DNA of 64,000 bases, from the NCBI RefSeq assembly GCF_020497125.1, contig NC_059077.1, forward strand, positions 23,072,840 through 23,136,839, written 5' to 3'. Below the pieces are notes generated by a model that worked only from the letters and a program-made list of their open reading frames with translations, did not search any database and was not told the origin of the DNA. Origin of the DNA: Mauremys mutica. Its lineage: Eukaryota > Chordata > Testudines > Geoemydidae. This document shows, piece by piece, positions 34,347-46,805 of this stretch (within the stretch, counting starts at the first letter, position 1; every line of letters starts with the position of its first letter). Position numbers and translations under genes: made by a program.

Positions 34347-35161
34347 TGTAGTGGGGTGGATTGCCCCACTCCCTGTGAGAGTGGGCTGCGGCAGGCCAGG
34401 GCGCCTGCGCAGACAGTGAGCCAATCAGAGAGGGGCTTATTGTGAGCCAATCAGGGCCCAGTTTGGAGACAGCCAATCAGGGCCAGGCTCAGGCATATAT
34501 AAAGGCTGCCCAGGGCAGGAGCAGTCAGTCTGTCCCAGGCCTTTGAGAGGGGAAGGTCAGTCTCCAAGGGAGGAGACTAGCACTGTGGACAGTGCAGTGC
34601 TGGCCAGGCTCGGGGAGGCTAGGGAGCTTGAACCCGTAGCCTGCCAGGCTGCAGGCCCTGAAGGGAAAGGCCTAGCGGGTGCAAGGGGCCGTAGGGGAAG
34701 CGGCCCAGGGAAACAGACAGTGGAAGGGGAGAGAAGGACAGCTAGGCAGATGCCAGAGGGTCCCTGGGCCGGGACCCAGAGTAGAGGGCGGGCCTGGGTC
34801 CCCCCCCTTCACCCCTTGCAGTGCACCCAGCCATTGGCCGTAGGGAGCGGCCATATTGCTACGCCAGATCCCTGACAAGAGGGATTAGACTCAGAGGGCA
34901 GTGGAACATAGTGACTGAGGTGTGGGACTGCTGAGCACTGACCCCCCCCCCTGGAAGGGGGCACAGATGGACTAAGGGGCACTGCCGGAGGGCAGTGGCC
35001 TCGAAGAGGACGCCGCCGAGCACGCAGCAACGTGGGTCCAGAGATAACAGAGGACAGAACGACGGACGGGACACCACCAGGAGGAGGCGCTCCACTGGAA
35101 TGAGCTAATTCCCCGAGTCACCAGCAGGAGGTGCCGCTGGGGTGAGTCCCAACCTGTTACA
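34347..35161 (+). mobile_element. Solo LTR, 815 bp
   Basis: Starts TGTAGTGGGG, ends CCTGTTACA, with a perfect 5-bp duplication GGGCC (34342-34346 and 35162-35166). Tandem CCAATCAG words (34420-34480) and CATATATAAAGGCTGCC at 34493-34509 form a plausible promoter. The last 60 bp (GAGCTAATTCCCCGAGTC, CAGCAGGAGGTGCCGC) match the ends of the solo LTRs at 5486, 41892 and 59080, so it is a related but distinct family. Confidence 0.9.
34420..34510 (+). promoter_or_regulatory. LTR promoter: repeated CCAAT boxes and TATA-like box
   Basis: GAGCCAATCAG occurs at 34419, 34444 and (as AGCCAATCAG) 34470, each about 25 bp apart, upstream of ATATATAAAGG at 34495. This is a typical CCAAT/TATA arrangement in an LTR U3. 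Function is inferred. Confidence 0.55.
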
Positions 35162-35166
35162 GGGCC

Positions 35167-35750
35167 AAAGCTCTTTCATCTACCAAGCCCCTGGATATGA
35201 CTTCATAGCTGATCATATAGCTGAAAATATAATAAAGAGCCTGGTTCAAAGCTGCACAGAAATGAGAGTAGGACAATCTGCAAAACAGAAAATATTGATA
35301 CAGCTGTTCCCCTAGGCTGATTTTAATATAGTGCAGAAATGATAGAGCTCACTTCATAAGGCTTTTTGTCTGACTGCAAAGCAGCCCAGTGATGGGACCT
35401 GATTTAATGGAGAACCTCCTCTGAGAAGAGTGAGAGTTAAAGATCAGCAAAGCAACAGTGACTGTGATCTATTGCTTTGAGGGAGTTGCATTTGCTAATC
35501 AAGGGCTGGTTTCTTAGGAAGGAAGGGAACATGCAGACCTAATGAAAGGCTGCTACATTTTATTATTGCAGAAATTGAAGCACCACTGATGACACTCCAG
35601 GGAGAAAAATAGTTGCATTAGGCAGCTGAGGGAATCCCACAGAGGGGGGAAATTACAGAAAGAAAGATGGTGATGTAAGGGCAGGATGCTATAGGCAAGC
35701 CAAATATCACTGTTGCGGCAGTTATTCCTCAGGAAGCCTACATATTGAGA
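35167..35750. other. No recognisable feature
   Basis: Non-coding; nothing recognised. Confidence 0.4.
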
Positions 35751-35752
35751 TC

Positions 35753-35975
35753 AGAGGTTCTCAAATTGTGGGCCAGGGAGGACTTGGTGATGGTATGCAG
35801 AATGCTGGTTGGTCAGATAATACTAACCCTCCTTTGTTATCTCCTGCTACATAACATTAAGCAATTCTTGCAACTGCCACAGTTCCAAATGGAGGGAGGA
35901 AATGGTGTTCACACATCAGTCCCTCTGTTAACATGCAGTCCATGCCTTGAAAAAGCTTGAGAAACCCTAAGCTAA
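35753..35975. mobile_element. Degraded hAT MITE
   Basis: CAGAGGTTCTCAAATTGTGG at the left and, inverted, TTAGGGTTTCTCAAGCTTTT at the right resemble hAT termini of the CAGGGGTTCTCAA kind. No clean 8-bp duplication was found, so the ends are approximate. Confidence 0.5.
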
Positions 35976-37635
35976 CCCTGAGTTAGCAAAGCTCCTGAAC
36001 AGACCTCTCCTGCTATCTCAAGGTTTGGTACTGAAAAAACAGGGCATTAGTGGTTATTTCCTGGGAATAATTAATCCCAGTTCCAGAAGAACCACACCAC
36101 CATCCACAACATCCCAAATGCACATTGAGTTTAGTGTTTGCTAAATATTTGTTCCTCCCCCTTCAAAAGCCTTCCTCCTTCCCTTTCAAGTACCCATCCC
36201 ACCCAAAAAAAAAAAGCCTCACAGGGCTTCTCCCCAAAGGTCTGGCTCCTACTCTTGTGTCTGGGCCAGCCATAAAAGCTTTCTCTACCCCGTATCTTCC
36301 AGATACCTCCACTTTCTAGTGCCCAGAGAGTGACTGCAAAGTTCTTCTCTCTGCCTGCAGCCCCTCAATCTCCTGCCCAAATGACCCTACGGCTTTATTA
36401 TCACAGCCTGTTGGGCTGCACTTTCTCCTAGCTCAGGAGAACACACCTCTAGCCCCAGGCTTCCTCCTGCCTCAGGACCCTCTAGTTCTGACTCAGGTTT
36501 CTCTTAGCATTTAGCCAAAGACAGGAAACACCCAGCTACCTTTCTACTGGGTCTCATCCATGGCCATCCTCCCACTCAGTCCCTCCCCAGCTGGGTTTGA
36601 TCACCAATGATGCCTAAAACCCCACCCACAAGCCTAACTGGGCTCAGGGTGTTACCCCAGGGTTAACTAGGGTGAGGGTTATACACCCTGTTATACATGG
36701 GATGTGCACCCAGGTCTAGTTACAATCACAGGCAAGTTCAACACCAGTGAAGACACGGTGACTTTGGTAGGGTTTCCAATCAGCTGTCCATGCCCAGCTC
36801 AGCTAAGCTAGGTCTTTAGACATCAGTGCTGATCACCTGAGTTAACTCTGCAGGGAAGATATACCCTTAGAGCAATTTACATAAGGGGAAACCTCATTCT
36901 CCCAATCTGTTCATTCAGTACATGGTCACTATTGGCATTTGCACAAATCCTCGTTTGTTATAATGGGAATAATTATAGCATTCCTCCCTTACTTCCAAAG
37001 GGAAATGTAAAAGGAGACAAGACACGAGCCCCACTTTGATGCCACACTGATACCTCAGGTAGAACTTTTATTCATAAGAAACATGGTGTTTTAGACAAGC
37101 AGTCATGCGGATTTAAAAGTATCACGTACCAGAGAAAAGTAGCTGTTAAAAACAGCATCATGTCTAACTTTCATCTCTGTTATTATCTTATGTTGTCTGG
37201 GTTATCCAAGAAAGTAGTGACACTCACTGGGACTTATGCTGCTAAATTATAACCATTTGACAATTTTACTCCTAGCTAATAAACATATATACATACAGTG
37301 TGTTTTCAGTGGGCCAGTCAGCCTCTGCTTGTGTGGGATGGTGACATGGTAAATATTGTGCATTCAAGCAGTGAAAGTTTTAAAGAGGAGCTACATGCCT
37401 ATTTGCAACTTTCAATGGCTACAGGTTTTCACACAGGTATCATCCTAGCTTTACAGTATCTGTTCTTATTGGGTAGGAGTCACTTCCTCTGGGCTTACAT
37501 AACCATTGTTCTCAGTTCTTTTTTAAACCCTGTGTTTTTAATCCTTTTCAGTCAGTCATTCTCAGTTCAACATGTGTGATTCCAGTGTCAGTGCCCCTGC
37601 TGTCAGTTACACTCTAATTAAATGGAGCCAGCGAA
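35976..37635. other. No recognisable feature
   Basis: Non-coding. 36330-36720 is C-rich and could be retroelement-derived; nothing decisive was seen. Confidence 0.35.
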
Positions 37636-37639
37636 TACT

Positions 37640-38190
37640 TCATGCTGTGTTTCATTTACAGCGGCCTGGTGTCCACTGGTGATACTGCTGCTGGAACACA
37701 GTGTCCAATTCTGGTGCCCACAATTCAAGAAGAATGTTGATAAATTGGAAAGGATTCAGAGAAGAGCCAAGGGACTAATGAAAGGATTGGAAAACATGCC
37801 TTATAGTGATAGCCTTGTCTTTGCTAAGCTAAATAGGTTGAGCTCCTTGAGTCTAAGGGATGACTTGACTACAGGCTATAGGTACCCACATAGGGAACAA
37901 ATATTTCATAATGGACTCTTCAGTCTAGCAGAGAAAGGTATAACAGGATCCAGTGACTGGAAGTTGAAGCTAGACAAATTCAGACTGGTAATAAGATGCA
38001 GTTTAACAGTGAGAGTAATTAACCATTGGAACAATTTGCCCAGGGTTGTGGTGGATTTTCCACCACTGATGGTTTGTAACACAAGACTGGATGTTCTAGA
38101 ATTATTTTGAGGAGGTTCCCTGGCCTGTGTTATGCAGGTGGTCAGACTAGAGAAGCACAGTGGTCCTTTCTGGCCTTAGAATCGATGAAG
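37640..38190 (+). mobile_element. CR1 fragment, RT C-terminus and 3' end
   Basis: Frame 37622-38110 gives ILLLEHSVQFWCPQFKKNVD, KLERIQRRAKGLMKGLENMP, GLFSLAEKGITGSSDWKLK, DKFRLVIRCSLTVRVINHWN and NLPRVVVDFP, the CR1 C-terminal order. GTGGTCAGACTAGAGAAGCA and CAGTGGTCCTTTCTGGCCTT follow as the 3' end. 5'-truncated and diverged. Confidence 0.8.
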
Positions 38191-40655
38191 TCTACGAGAA
38201 CTCAGCTGCTCATGTCCTTAACTTACACATTTAAAATAGACCCTGACAAATCCAGGTCTTTTTAGCTCTCCTGGGGATAGGATACATGTTGTTGAGGTTA
38301 CTGTTCTCTAGAATCACAAGTGGTGTTCTCAGAGCATCATGAGCCATGTTTGACCTTCCTCCAGGTGAGCCTGTTATGTTCACAGCATACATGCAGAGAA
38401 CTCAGATAAAATATGTAACCCCTACCCTTAGATGTGACTCAAGCCTCTCCCTGGTGCTTAGTATTTGGAGTAATTTTTCCTCTCCCCTTGCATGGATTGA
38501 GTCTTGGGTTCTTTTTTGGATGAGTCACCTGAGGTGGAGGTATGAGGCAACTGTGCCTGAGACACAAGGGGTGCTGTCCCTTGGGAAAAGGAATAATGCT
38601 ACCACTGCTGGCCAGGAGTATAAATCCCTGTATAAATAAAGCACAACACCACAAACCCCCACCAAAGGAATGATATACCCCCAAAATAATAATATAACAA
38701 AGGCGGACTTCATAGGGAGCAGGAACATAGGCTCTGGGGAAGAAAAGGGTTAGGGTAAAATAACTATACTAAACATTAACCAATTTCCTACCTCTTGACA
38801 CTCAACTTTTCCCATCCTGGCATCTTGTGAGGCAAATGGTGATGCCTCCCAGTGTGAGTGCTGCAACGTTGTGAATGTTGGTCTACTTCAAACAAAAAGG
38901 GTCCCCTTATTGTGACTTTGCCCTGGGTGGGGCAGGATCCTCTTAGCCTCTACCAGGCTTGCTGGTTCCCTGATCTAGAGTCCTGAAGGTTTTGGCATAT
39001 TCTCACTAGCAAGATCTGCCACTGAAGACAGTGGTCTCTGCAGGGTTGGAACCCAGAGGAGAGGCCAGATGGAGGCACACCACTCAGGAAATTCAATGCA
39101 CTTCATAGGCCGATTCCCACAGGATGAAGCGGTAAAGAAGAAGCAGGCATGGTGAGCTTTTTCTGTGCAACCTCATAGAAGCAGCATGTGTAACCCACTC
39201 AGTGTGATGCTCCATCCTCTTCTAGTGATAGCTGGGCTACAGATGGAGCTGGGTCTTTTAGCTCGGGCAGTGAAGGCTCATGTGTTAAGATCCAAAGGAA
39301 CCCTGCTGACAACCTGCACAGGGATGTGGTGTCACACATACTTCTCCCTACCAGTATGCCTTCCTTGGGAGCCTTGCTACCCCTGGATCTACCCCTGGAT
39401 CTACTGTACACACCTGACTAATGCCTCCCTCTCCACATTGACTGTAGCTCTGTATCCTGTGATAAATAATAATTCAACTTGCACTAGTCACTGGGAGGAC
39501 ACAAGCAGCCCATTATGTGAATTGCACCCGGGAATGATGCAGATTCAGCACATCTCCTGAGCAGCCTCACGTAGCAAGGGTCCGTTGGAGTCCTAGCTGA
39601 AATTTAAACCTGCCTTCCGCTATCAGTGCAATATTTCCCCTGGAGGTGAGTCCCCCCTCAGACAAAGTTGCCCTGTGGGAATAGAGGGTTGCAAACTGCA
39701 CTCCCCCACACCACCAGAGCAGGAACGGGCCCAAGCATACTGCTTGGACAATGTCCTAGCTTATCTTTCTGGTATATGTATCTCTAGACTTAGCTGAGCG
39801 AAGCATGTAACTTGTGCAGTGGATGGGGATAAAGGATAGCAGGCTACAGCAAAGACAAAAGTTCATACAATACACACATTTTTCTGAAAGCCAGATAAAG
39901 GATGCAGCAGCTTTTCTTGGGCTTGAATATAAAACGCACTCCACTAGATGGCAGTCATATGTCTAAAATAACACAAGGCTGCTGCAAAATTCATTTGGAT
40001 TAGCCTCCCTTGAAGCATAAATAATCTGTAAGGGCATATGCCAGTTATGATTTCAACATTACCTCAGTGTTTAGACTTGTTAATAGTTCCTGTGAGGTAG
40101 TAATGGATAATTGTCCAATAAATAGGAAATCATATTGGAGCATGATGTAGGTTTTGTAGCTAAAACTGTTGTACTTAGTGGTGGGTAGTATTAGGAATGC
40201 AAAGAACAAACACTTTTAGATGTATTTGATCATTTTTCTTCAGGAATTTGATGTCTTTCACCTGTAGCAGTGATCAGCCAATTAATCCTCTACCAAAAGG
40301 AAATTATACCTACAGAATTGTAATAAAGGTTCAAAACATTAGGCCAAATCTTGTTTTCATTTACACATGTGCAACCCCATAGACGGAGAGTGAATGAAAG
40401 CAAAATTGTGTACCTTGTTTCAAAAAATTAAAAAATACACACCCAAAGCACCTGATTCACCAATGACTCACTTTGTGTAGCTTTTTATACCCGTGAAAAG
40501 AGCAAAACGCTAGTCAGAGTAATTTATACCCCTTTGCACATATATAAACAGCCACACAAAGTGCAAGAAAGGCTTGGTGACTTCAGTAAATTAACTTGGC
40601 CCCAAATGTTTTTTTGCTTAGTTCATCTATTGTCTGTTCTTTACCTGAACTCAAT
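38191..40655. other. No recognisable feature
   Basis: Non-coding. Moderate frames here show no family resemblance. Confidence 0.4.
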
Positions 40656-40661
40656 AACTAA

Positions 40662-40967
40662 GGGTATATCTACATTGCAAACATGAGACCAGCAGACAGT
40701 CCCCAAGCCAGGGTCAACTGACTCTGGCTCACACTTTGGGGCTAAAAAGACCAGTGCACCTAGGGGACTCAAACTGGAGCCTGGGCTCTGAGACCCACTC
40801 CCCTCAACAGGTTCCTGAGCCAGGGCACAGCCCAAGCCCAGACAGCTACACTGCTATTTTATCCCAAAAGCATGAGCCAGAATCAGTTGACCTGGACCCT
40901 GAGACTTGCTGCCTCCAGTCTTTTTACACTGCCAAAAAAAAAAAAAAAAAAAAAAAAAAACATACCC
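40662..40967. mobile_element. Harbinger-like foldback MITE with poly-A in its terminus
   Basis: TAA duplication (40659-40661 and 40968-40970). Left end GGGTATATCTACATTGC; the right end reads CATACCC preceded by 27 A and then ACACTGCC. That is the family terminus (CTACACTGC...) with an A tract grown inside it. The interior holds the paired words CAGGGTCAACTGACTCTGGC and GAGCCAGAATCAGTTGACC of a turtle foldback family. Confidence 0.75.
40934..40960 (+). repeat. Poly-A tract (27 A)
   Basis: An uninterrupted A27 inside the right terminus of the MITE. It is not a retroposon tail, since the duplication lies beyond it. Confidence 0.9.
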
Positions 40968-40970
40968 TAA

Positions 40971-41886
40971 CAATGATAAGACACATGAAAGCCTAAAGAA
41001 TGTCTACTCAAACCAATGTCACTAGTGGGAAGACAGAGGGGAACAGGATATACCAGTAGATCTATGAAAAGTGAGCTATTCAAAATGCTTAGTGCTTTTG
41101 AAAGTCTCACCCAAAATGTCTTCTAAAGTTTCCATTGCGGCTTCAGACTAAGCAGCCCACAGAATTAAGTTACCAGAATCATCCCCCACCAGACCTGAAA
41201 CATCCCCATCTGCATTATTTATCTGGAACACAAGAGGCCCCAAAAGTTACATTTCCAAAACCAAGTCCCAGCTCTAACAGAAAGCTGGGGAGTAAGTACA
41301 GTGTATCATGTTCAGACATGCTGCGAGCCAAGACAAAAATGAATATGCCTATGTCTCCACCCACAGAGGGAATCAACAAAAAGACATTTACATGAGGAAC
41401 TGAAAATAAACGATTAGCTGCAAAGCTACATTCATTCATAAGAAGTGTTGAAATAAGCCAGAACGGGTAGGTGTGGAATTCTGGGATCAGCCTTGATGGC
41501 ATAACATTCTGTCACTGACTAACATATAACAAAAAATGTGATTGTTCCAGCAGCTACTTCCCCATCAATGGTGAGTGTCTCATCAGGCATCTCTAATATG
41601 TATGTCTATAATTAAAATATGGCCAATTTAAAGAGATCGTGGGTTAAATTTTGAAGTCTTTACTCCTGACTCAGGCAAACCGCCCACTGAAGTTTTAATT
41701 CTTGACTGACTAAGGAGTTATGACTTGACCTCATATTTGCATAGCCAGATTGGGAGATACCTCCCCCCACCCTCCAGGACAGAGATGGGGTGGCATGAAA
41801 GCTTCCCATGGTTAATGATCAGGGCTAAAATTTGCCACCAGGGGACATCACAGAATCTGTGACTAAGAGAGACCTCCAGGGCACTG
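40971..41886. other. No recognisable feature
   Basis: Non-coding; nothing recognised. Confidence 0.4.
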
Positions 41887-41891
41887 GGGCC

Positions 41892-42575
41892 TGTCACAGT
41901 GCGGGGACTCACCACTGCAGCACCTCCTGCTGGTCTATCAGGGAATTAGCTTCCAGAGCACCCTCTATCAGCCAGTGTCTCACAACCACTGGGCCCCTGT
42001 GTCCCTCCCAGACCCCGGTGCCCCTTTCCACTGGGATGCTGCCCCCTGGCCATAACCCCACAGTCTCTGGGTCTCCCCCTTCCAGGGGAACCCCCACCTC
42101 ACCTCAGTATATGGCTACTGCCCAGTCCCCTTCTAGCCCCCATTCACTGGGGCAGACTACAATATATAAACCACTCATCACAGGCAAGGGGGGTTTGGAC
42201 CTGCTGCCTCTGCCTACCCTTGGGCTGCCCCCTGCAACCTCACTACCTATTTGGCCTTAGACTAGGCCAGCAGCCTGGGGGGTTTCCAGGCCAGAGCTCC
42301 CCAGCTCCTCTGGCCTTCCCCAGCCCTGCTCCATCTCAGGTACCTAACCTTGTTGTGCTCCCCAACAGCCAGGTCCCTCCCTCTCCAAAGAGAAGGGGAG
42401 GGTCTGTCTGCTCCTAGCCCACTGCCCTCTTATAAGGACCAGCTGGGCCCTGATTGGGACATGACCACAGCTGAGGCTGCTTCCTCAATCAGCCTGAGCT
42501 GCTTGCCTCCAGCCACAGCCCTCTCCTGGCTGTTTTAAGCCCTTTATGACAAGAGCAGGTGACCACCCTGCTACA
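41892..42575 (-). mobile_element. Solo Gypsy LTR, copy 2
   Basis: Perfect 5-bp duplication GGGCC (41887-41891 and 42576-42580). On the minus strand it runs from TGTAGCAGGGTGGTCACC to GAGTCCCCGCACTGTGACA. It shares GCCAGTAGCCATATAC- and GGCAGCAGGTCC-type blocks with copies at 5486 and 59080. 684 bp, no internal element sequence. Confidence 0.88.
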
Positions 42576-42580
42576 GGGCC

Positions 42581-44755
42581 CCACAGCAGAACAGCCACTG
42601 CCAGCAGTGGGGGGACCCTCCTGCAGCAGTCCAGCTGCTGCCACAGTGGGGGGCCCCTGCAGCTCCCAGCCCTGCAGGGTGGCAGGAGATTTCTTCACCC
42701 CCCTCACCAGTTCCAGAATGCTCCCTTTTACAGACTAATCTCCTTTTAGCCTGGGTCCAGCAATCACTCACACCCCTTGCAGTCACTGCTCTTTGTTCCA
42801 GTTTCCTTCAAGTATCCTCAGGGGGGTGGAGAGGCTCCTTCTTTAGCCTGCTGAAGACAAAATGGAGGGATCTCTTAGGGGTTTAAATAGACTTTCTCTT
42901 GTGGGTGGAGACCCCCCTCCTCACCCTGTGTAGAATCCTGTCACAAAATGGAGATTCGGAATCACATGGGCAAGTCACATGCTTATGGATGACCCAGGAT
43001 TTGCAGGTAGCAGCCATTACCTACATCCTCAGGTAGACTTCTTATGTGGATTGGAGACTTCCAAGCACTTTTGTCTGTTAAGTGCTTCCTGAATGAGCAC
43101 TTAACTTGCACATTTGTTTCCCAAGAAGTGACCCAATGTTCTAACTAAGGCTACTTAGAAATCCAGCAATTATACAGCCAATGTTCATAACTTTGAACAC
43201 ACAAATGGTGCCTGCATACAACTAGGATGAACATAACCAGTAGATCATAACCTTTACACAGATATGTTACATGGCATATGTAACAAAACCCTATTCCAGT
43301 TATATCATACATACATTTATGAACACTCCCCCATAAAGCCTTATGGGGTACACATATAACCACATCCATAATCCCAAGTACTCATCTGCTGGACCCACTG
43401 TCTCGTGCTCCACAAATGCTGCACTTTCTGTCTCCCGTGTGTCACTTCTAAAAGTGACATAGTCAAACTAGCTGGAAGCTGCTGCTGAAAGCTCTGTGGG
43501 GATGGAAATTCCATTTCACAATGGATGTTGATATTTTAGAAATCTGGCTTCATTTTGAATCAGAATGAAAACCAAAATTTTCATAATTCTCTAAAAGAAC
43601 CTCCCCCTCCCGCCCAATTGGTTCAGATAGATCAAAATATTTTGTTTTGATTTTGACTTTGTAGTATTATAATACAACATTTTAAAAATTCTGAACAGTC
43701 ATCTCAAAATGTCGAAAATAAACATTTTGTTTCAAAATGTCAAAATGGGATTTTTCAACATTGTCAGAACTTTTTCCATTTTTTTTCTGAAACAAAATTC
43801 CAGCAAAATTGACCCAATTTCACAAAGTGTTTTGATGGAACTGCTGTTCCAACAGAATACCATTCCAGTGAATTTCTCTGACTTGCTCCACTGTGATGCT
43901 TATTTAATTGTTAATAATGGTTTTAGTGCTCATTTCTATGCAATATTGGAGCCATTCAAAACTTAGCAATCAGTTTGCTGCCTTTGATGAGATACTTCCT
44001 CTGGTTTCACTTTGTGTGAATTCACATCCCTACAGTTTTGCTTTGAGCTTTGCCATGTTCCACACAAAGGCAGAACTCAGCATAGGTCTGCCTGAAATGT
44101 AATTAATCATGAATAAGCATTTTGCACAGCTCTAATAAAACCTGATCCTGGTGGTATTTAAATTCTTAGGGCAAGCTTTTCAAAAATTTAAGTCAGTGGG
44201 AGATGCTGGGTGTTCAGCATGTTTGAAAATCAGGCAACTTATTTAAGTCCCTAAATAGTGGAATTTGGACCCTAACTGTAGGTACCACATTTTGAAAGCC
44301 TTGGCCCTATTAACTAAAATGGGAACACGAGCATGGAGCCAGTCTTCTGAACATGCCTTTCTTTACACCATTTAGCCAAACACACAATACAGCATTTCCA
44401 GTTTGTCTCATGGCCTTTTCATCTCCTTTCACCACCAAGCTTTGGTTATTTGTAACTTTATTATATACGAGCTGTGACACGGTCTATCAGGCCATCTCAA
44501 CCTCCTGCTGGAGGTGCTGTCACCCTGACAGCCTCTGCTTAAGGGAAACCCACTCAGGCCAAGTTAACCAGCAAAATGTAGTCCTCCAGAGACCTAGATG
44601 TGCCAGGAGGTGGCGTGAACCAATAAAGAGCCATCAGGTCGATTAAGAACGCTTAGCTGGTTCAGCACTTCCTCTGAGAACAGTGCTGGGTGAGATAGGG
44701 TCAGAGGAGGAGCTCACCAGTGTTAATCCAGAACCCCTGGGACAGTTCAGGCCTG
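42581..44755. other. Mostly unassigned
   Basis: 43560-43880 is rich in CAAAATG/ATTTTG words, an old low-complexity-like repeat. 44466-44750 begins CTGTGACACGG and might be LTR-derived, but only one possible end was seen. Confidence 0.35.
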
Positions 44756-44758
44756 GTA

Positions 44759-44869
44759 GGTTTGCCAACCCTCCAGGAGAAGCTCCAGGAATTAAAGATT
44801 AATCTTTAATTAAAGATTATGTCATGTGATTAAACCTCCAGGAATATGTCCAACCAAAATTGGCAAGTC
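44759..44869. mobile_element. 111-bp palindromic MITE (TA target)
   Basis: Lies between TA dinucleotides (44757-44758 and 44870-44871). Ends GGTTTGCCAACC and inverted GACTTGCCAATT. The centre contains a perfect 22-bp palindrome at 44790-44811 (AATTAAAGATT and its complement). CCTCCAGGA words are on both sides. TA targets fit a Tc1/mariner-type origin. Confidence 0.7.
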
Positions 44870-44871
44870 TA

Positions 44872-46078
44872 GGTCCTGGGCTTAAAGCACTGCAACCAAG
44901 TACCTGCTTTCTTGTTTGTTTAAAGGCACGGACAGACAGATTCTGCGTTGATTCTTGTTTAATTGTGTGATGACTATACACTGAATTTATTGCACAGCTG
45001 AGATTGCCTGCAACATCATGCTCCAGTGCAAGGGGGCACAACAGCAAAGTGTAGAACTGTTTACAAAAGCCAAACTAATTATTATTATTATTATTCATTT
45101 CCACATAGAGCAAAACAAATGAATTGTGTTTACAACCGTTATTTTTCTGTTAAAATGGAAAACATTATTTTCACCAGTGCAGTTTTCCTTAGCAAAAAAT
45201 CAAATTACATATCATGGTGGCCATCTAGAAGCATAAATTTTGTTTGCCCTGACACCTTTTGGAAGGGCTGCATTTTCTCCACATGATCAGAAGCCACACG
45301 GGTGAGAATTCAGAGAGAAAGGGAAAGGGTGTTACAAAAAATGCCGGGAGGGAAATACTACAACTGTTTTGCTAAGCTACAATGATCTGCCAAATTAGCA
45401 CATTTTCATTTGTTCCCTATTTCTTTCTTGTATTTTGTGGAGAAAATACTCAGAATGAGTTTTTGATTTGTTTTTGTGAGGAATGACGGGGAGAGAAGGG
45501 TGCAGTAACTAGTAAGATGTGGTAGAGTGAAGCACTGTGATAGTGGTGGGGGCTATTTGTATCATTCATTCTCATTTTGGAGAGGTACTTCAAAAGTAAT
45601 ACATGGAAAATGGCAAAGGAGAACCAGATGGCTCAGGAGATCACCATGGGGATAATCCAGTTAAATGGTGACTAAGGAGAGAGACAACAATGAGATTCAA
45701 TAAAGCCCTTAAACTGTAACGGGCCTCCCAAGTACGGTGATAGCTCAGAAAACGTTTCAGTGTGTTGCGTGGTGAAAAAAAATATAGAGTTGTGTATCCA
45801 CATACTGGTGGCACTGCAGCCAAAACAACCTCACTCTCCATCAGCAGCCTCATCTCTGCACTGAGCAGAATGATCAAATAAATCCTTGGAAAAAACCCTT
45901 AGGCTAAGGGAACAGTTACCTAGCATCATTTTCTGGGACTACTCTAGAAGGTAGGAATGGAATCTCCCAGTGAGAGCCTGTCTATCCCTACTAGGATCTG
46001 CAGTCACTCAGCTCAACAGCACCTCCAAGTGAAAGCTATCAAAGTCTAGAGCTGCTCAGAAAAATAGGAGTCAAAGGG
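44872..46078. other. Mostly unassigned
   Basis: Non-coding. A short (ATT)n run is at 45078-45096. Nothing else was recognised. Confidence 0.4.
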
Positions 46079-46079
46079 A

Positions 46080-46231
46080 GGGTGATCAGATAGCAAATGT
46101 GAACAAATGGAATACAGGATGGTGAGTTATAGGCACCTATATAAGATATATCTTTCCTATCTTTTCACCTATATAAGACAAATCCCTGAATATCAGGACT
46201 GTTCCTATAAAATCAGGACATGTGGTCACCC
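46080..46231. mobile_element. Tc1/mariner-type MITE, diverged copy
   Basis: Ends GGGTGATCAGATAGC and inverted GGGTGACCACATGTCC, with the interior AATATCAGGACTGTTCC and TATAAAATCAGGACA words of the family also at 57845-57968 and 14680-14742. The right end is followed by TA; the left TA has been lost. Confidence 0.6.
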
Positions 46232-46234
46232 TAG

Positions 46235-46800
46235 GCAAGGGAGGGGTTCCCTGTAGAAAATGTTGTCAAAAACTACAACAAAAATCATTTTCATTGACTT
46301 TTTCCATGGAAAAACTTGACTTTTTCACAACCCCCACCACCACTAGCAGCAGCAGGAGGGAGGCCCCAGTTGTCTTGGATCTCCTTGCCACTGGGTCAGG
46401 GTTTTCCTCCTGTCAAGTCTCATATAGTCACCACCTGCGCACTGGTTTCCCCACGTTAAAAGACTTTATACGCAGGCCTCTGCCACCTCACAACCACACA
46501 AAGCCCTGCTGCAAAGGCCGAGTGGTGGTGAAGACAGAAGCAGTGATCTCTGGGAGTCTTTAGTCACAAATCTGCACACAGGCTGCAGCCGTGTGACAAT
46601 CGTCTTGTGCTTGGATGAGACAGAAGTGCATTTCGGCAGCAGCGGCTGTGGCTGAGCAGGCCTTTTTAGGATCCTCTCTGCCCACCCCAAATGGGGAGGA
46701 GGTTAGAAAAGGTGCCCCAAACATAGGCTGTCTCACACTTCTGATTGGATGGCTGCATCCAGTGGGATCACTTAACTCTGCGGCTGAAACAAGAGATGTA
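46235..46800. other. Possibly 5' untranslated part of the following LINE
   Basis: Precedes the LINE endonuclease frame. 46510-46800 has no stops in one frame for 60 codons but no recognisable domain. Assignment to the LINE is inferred from position. Confidence 0.3.
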
Positions 46801-46805
46801 AGACA

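Noticed and set aside
40934..40960. Poly-A as the tail of a processed pseudogene
   Set aside because: The TAA duplication lies outside the tract and the sequence before it is MITE, not cDNA.
44466..44750. An inverted LTR starting near TGTGACACGG
   Set aside because: No second end or 5-bp duplication found.
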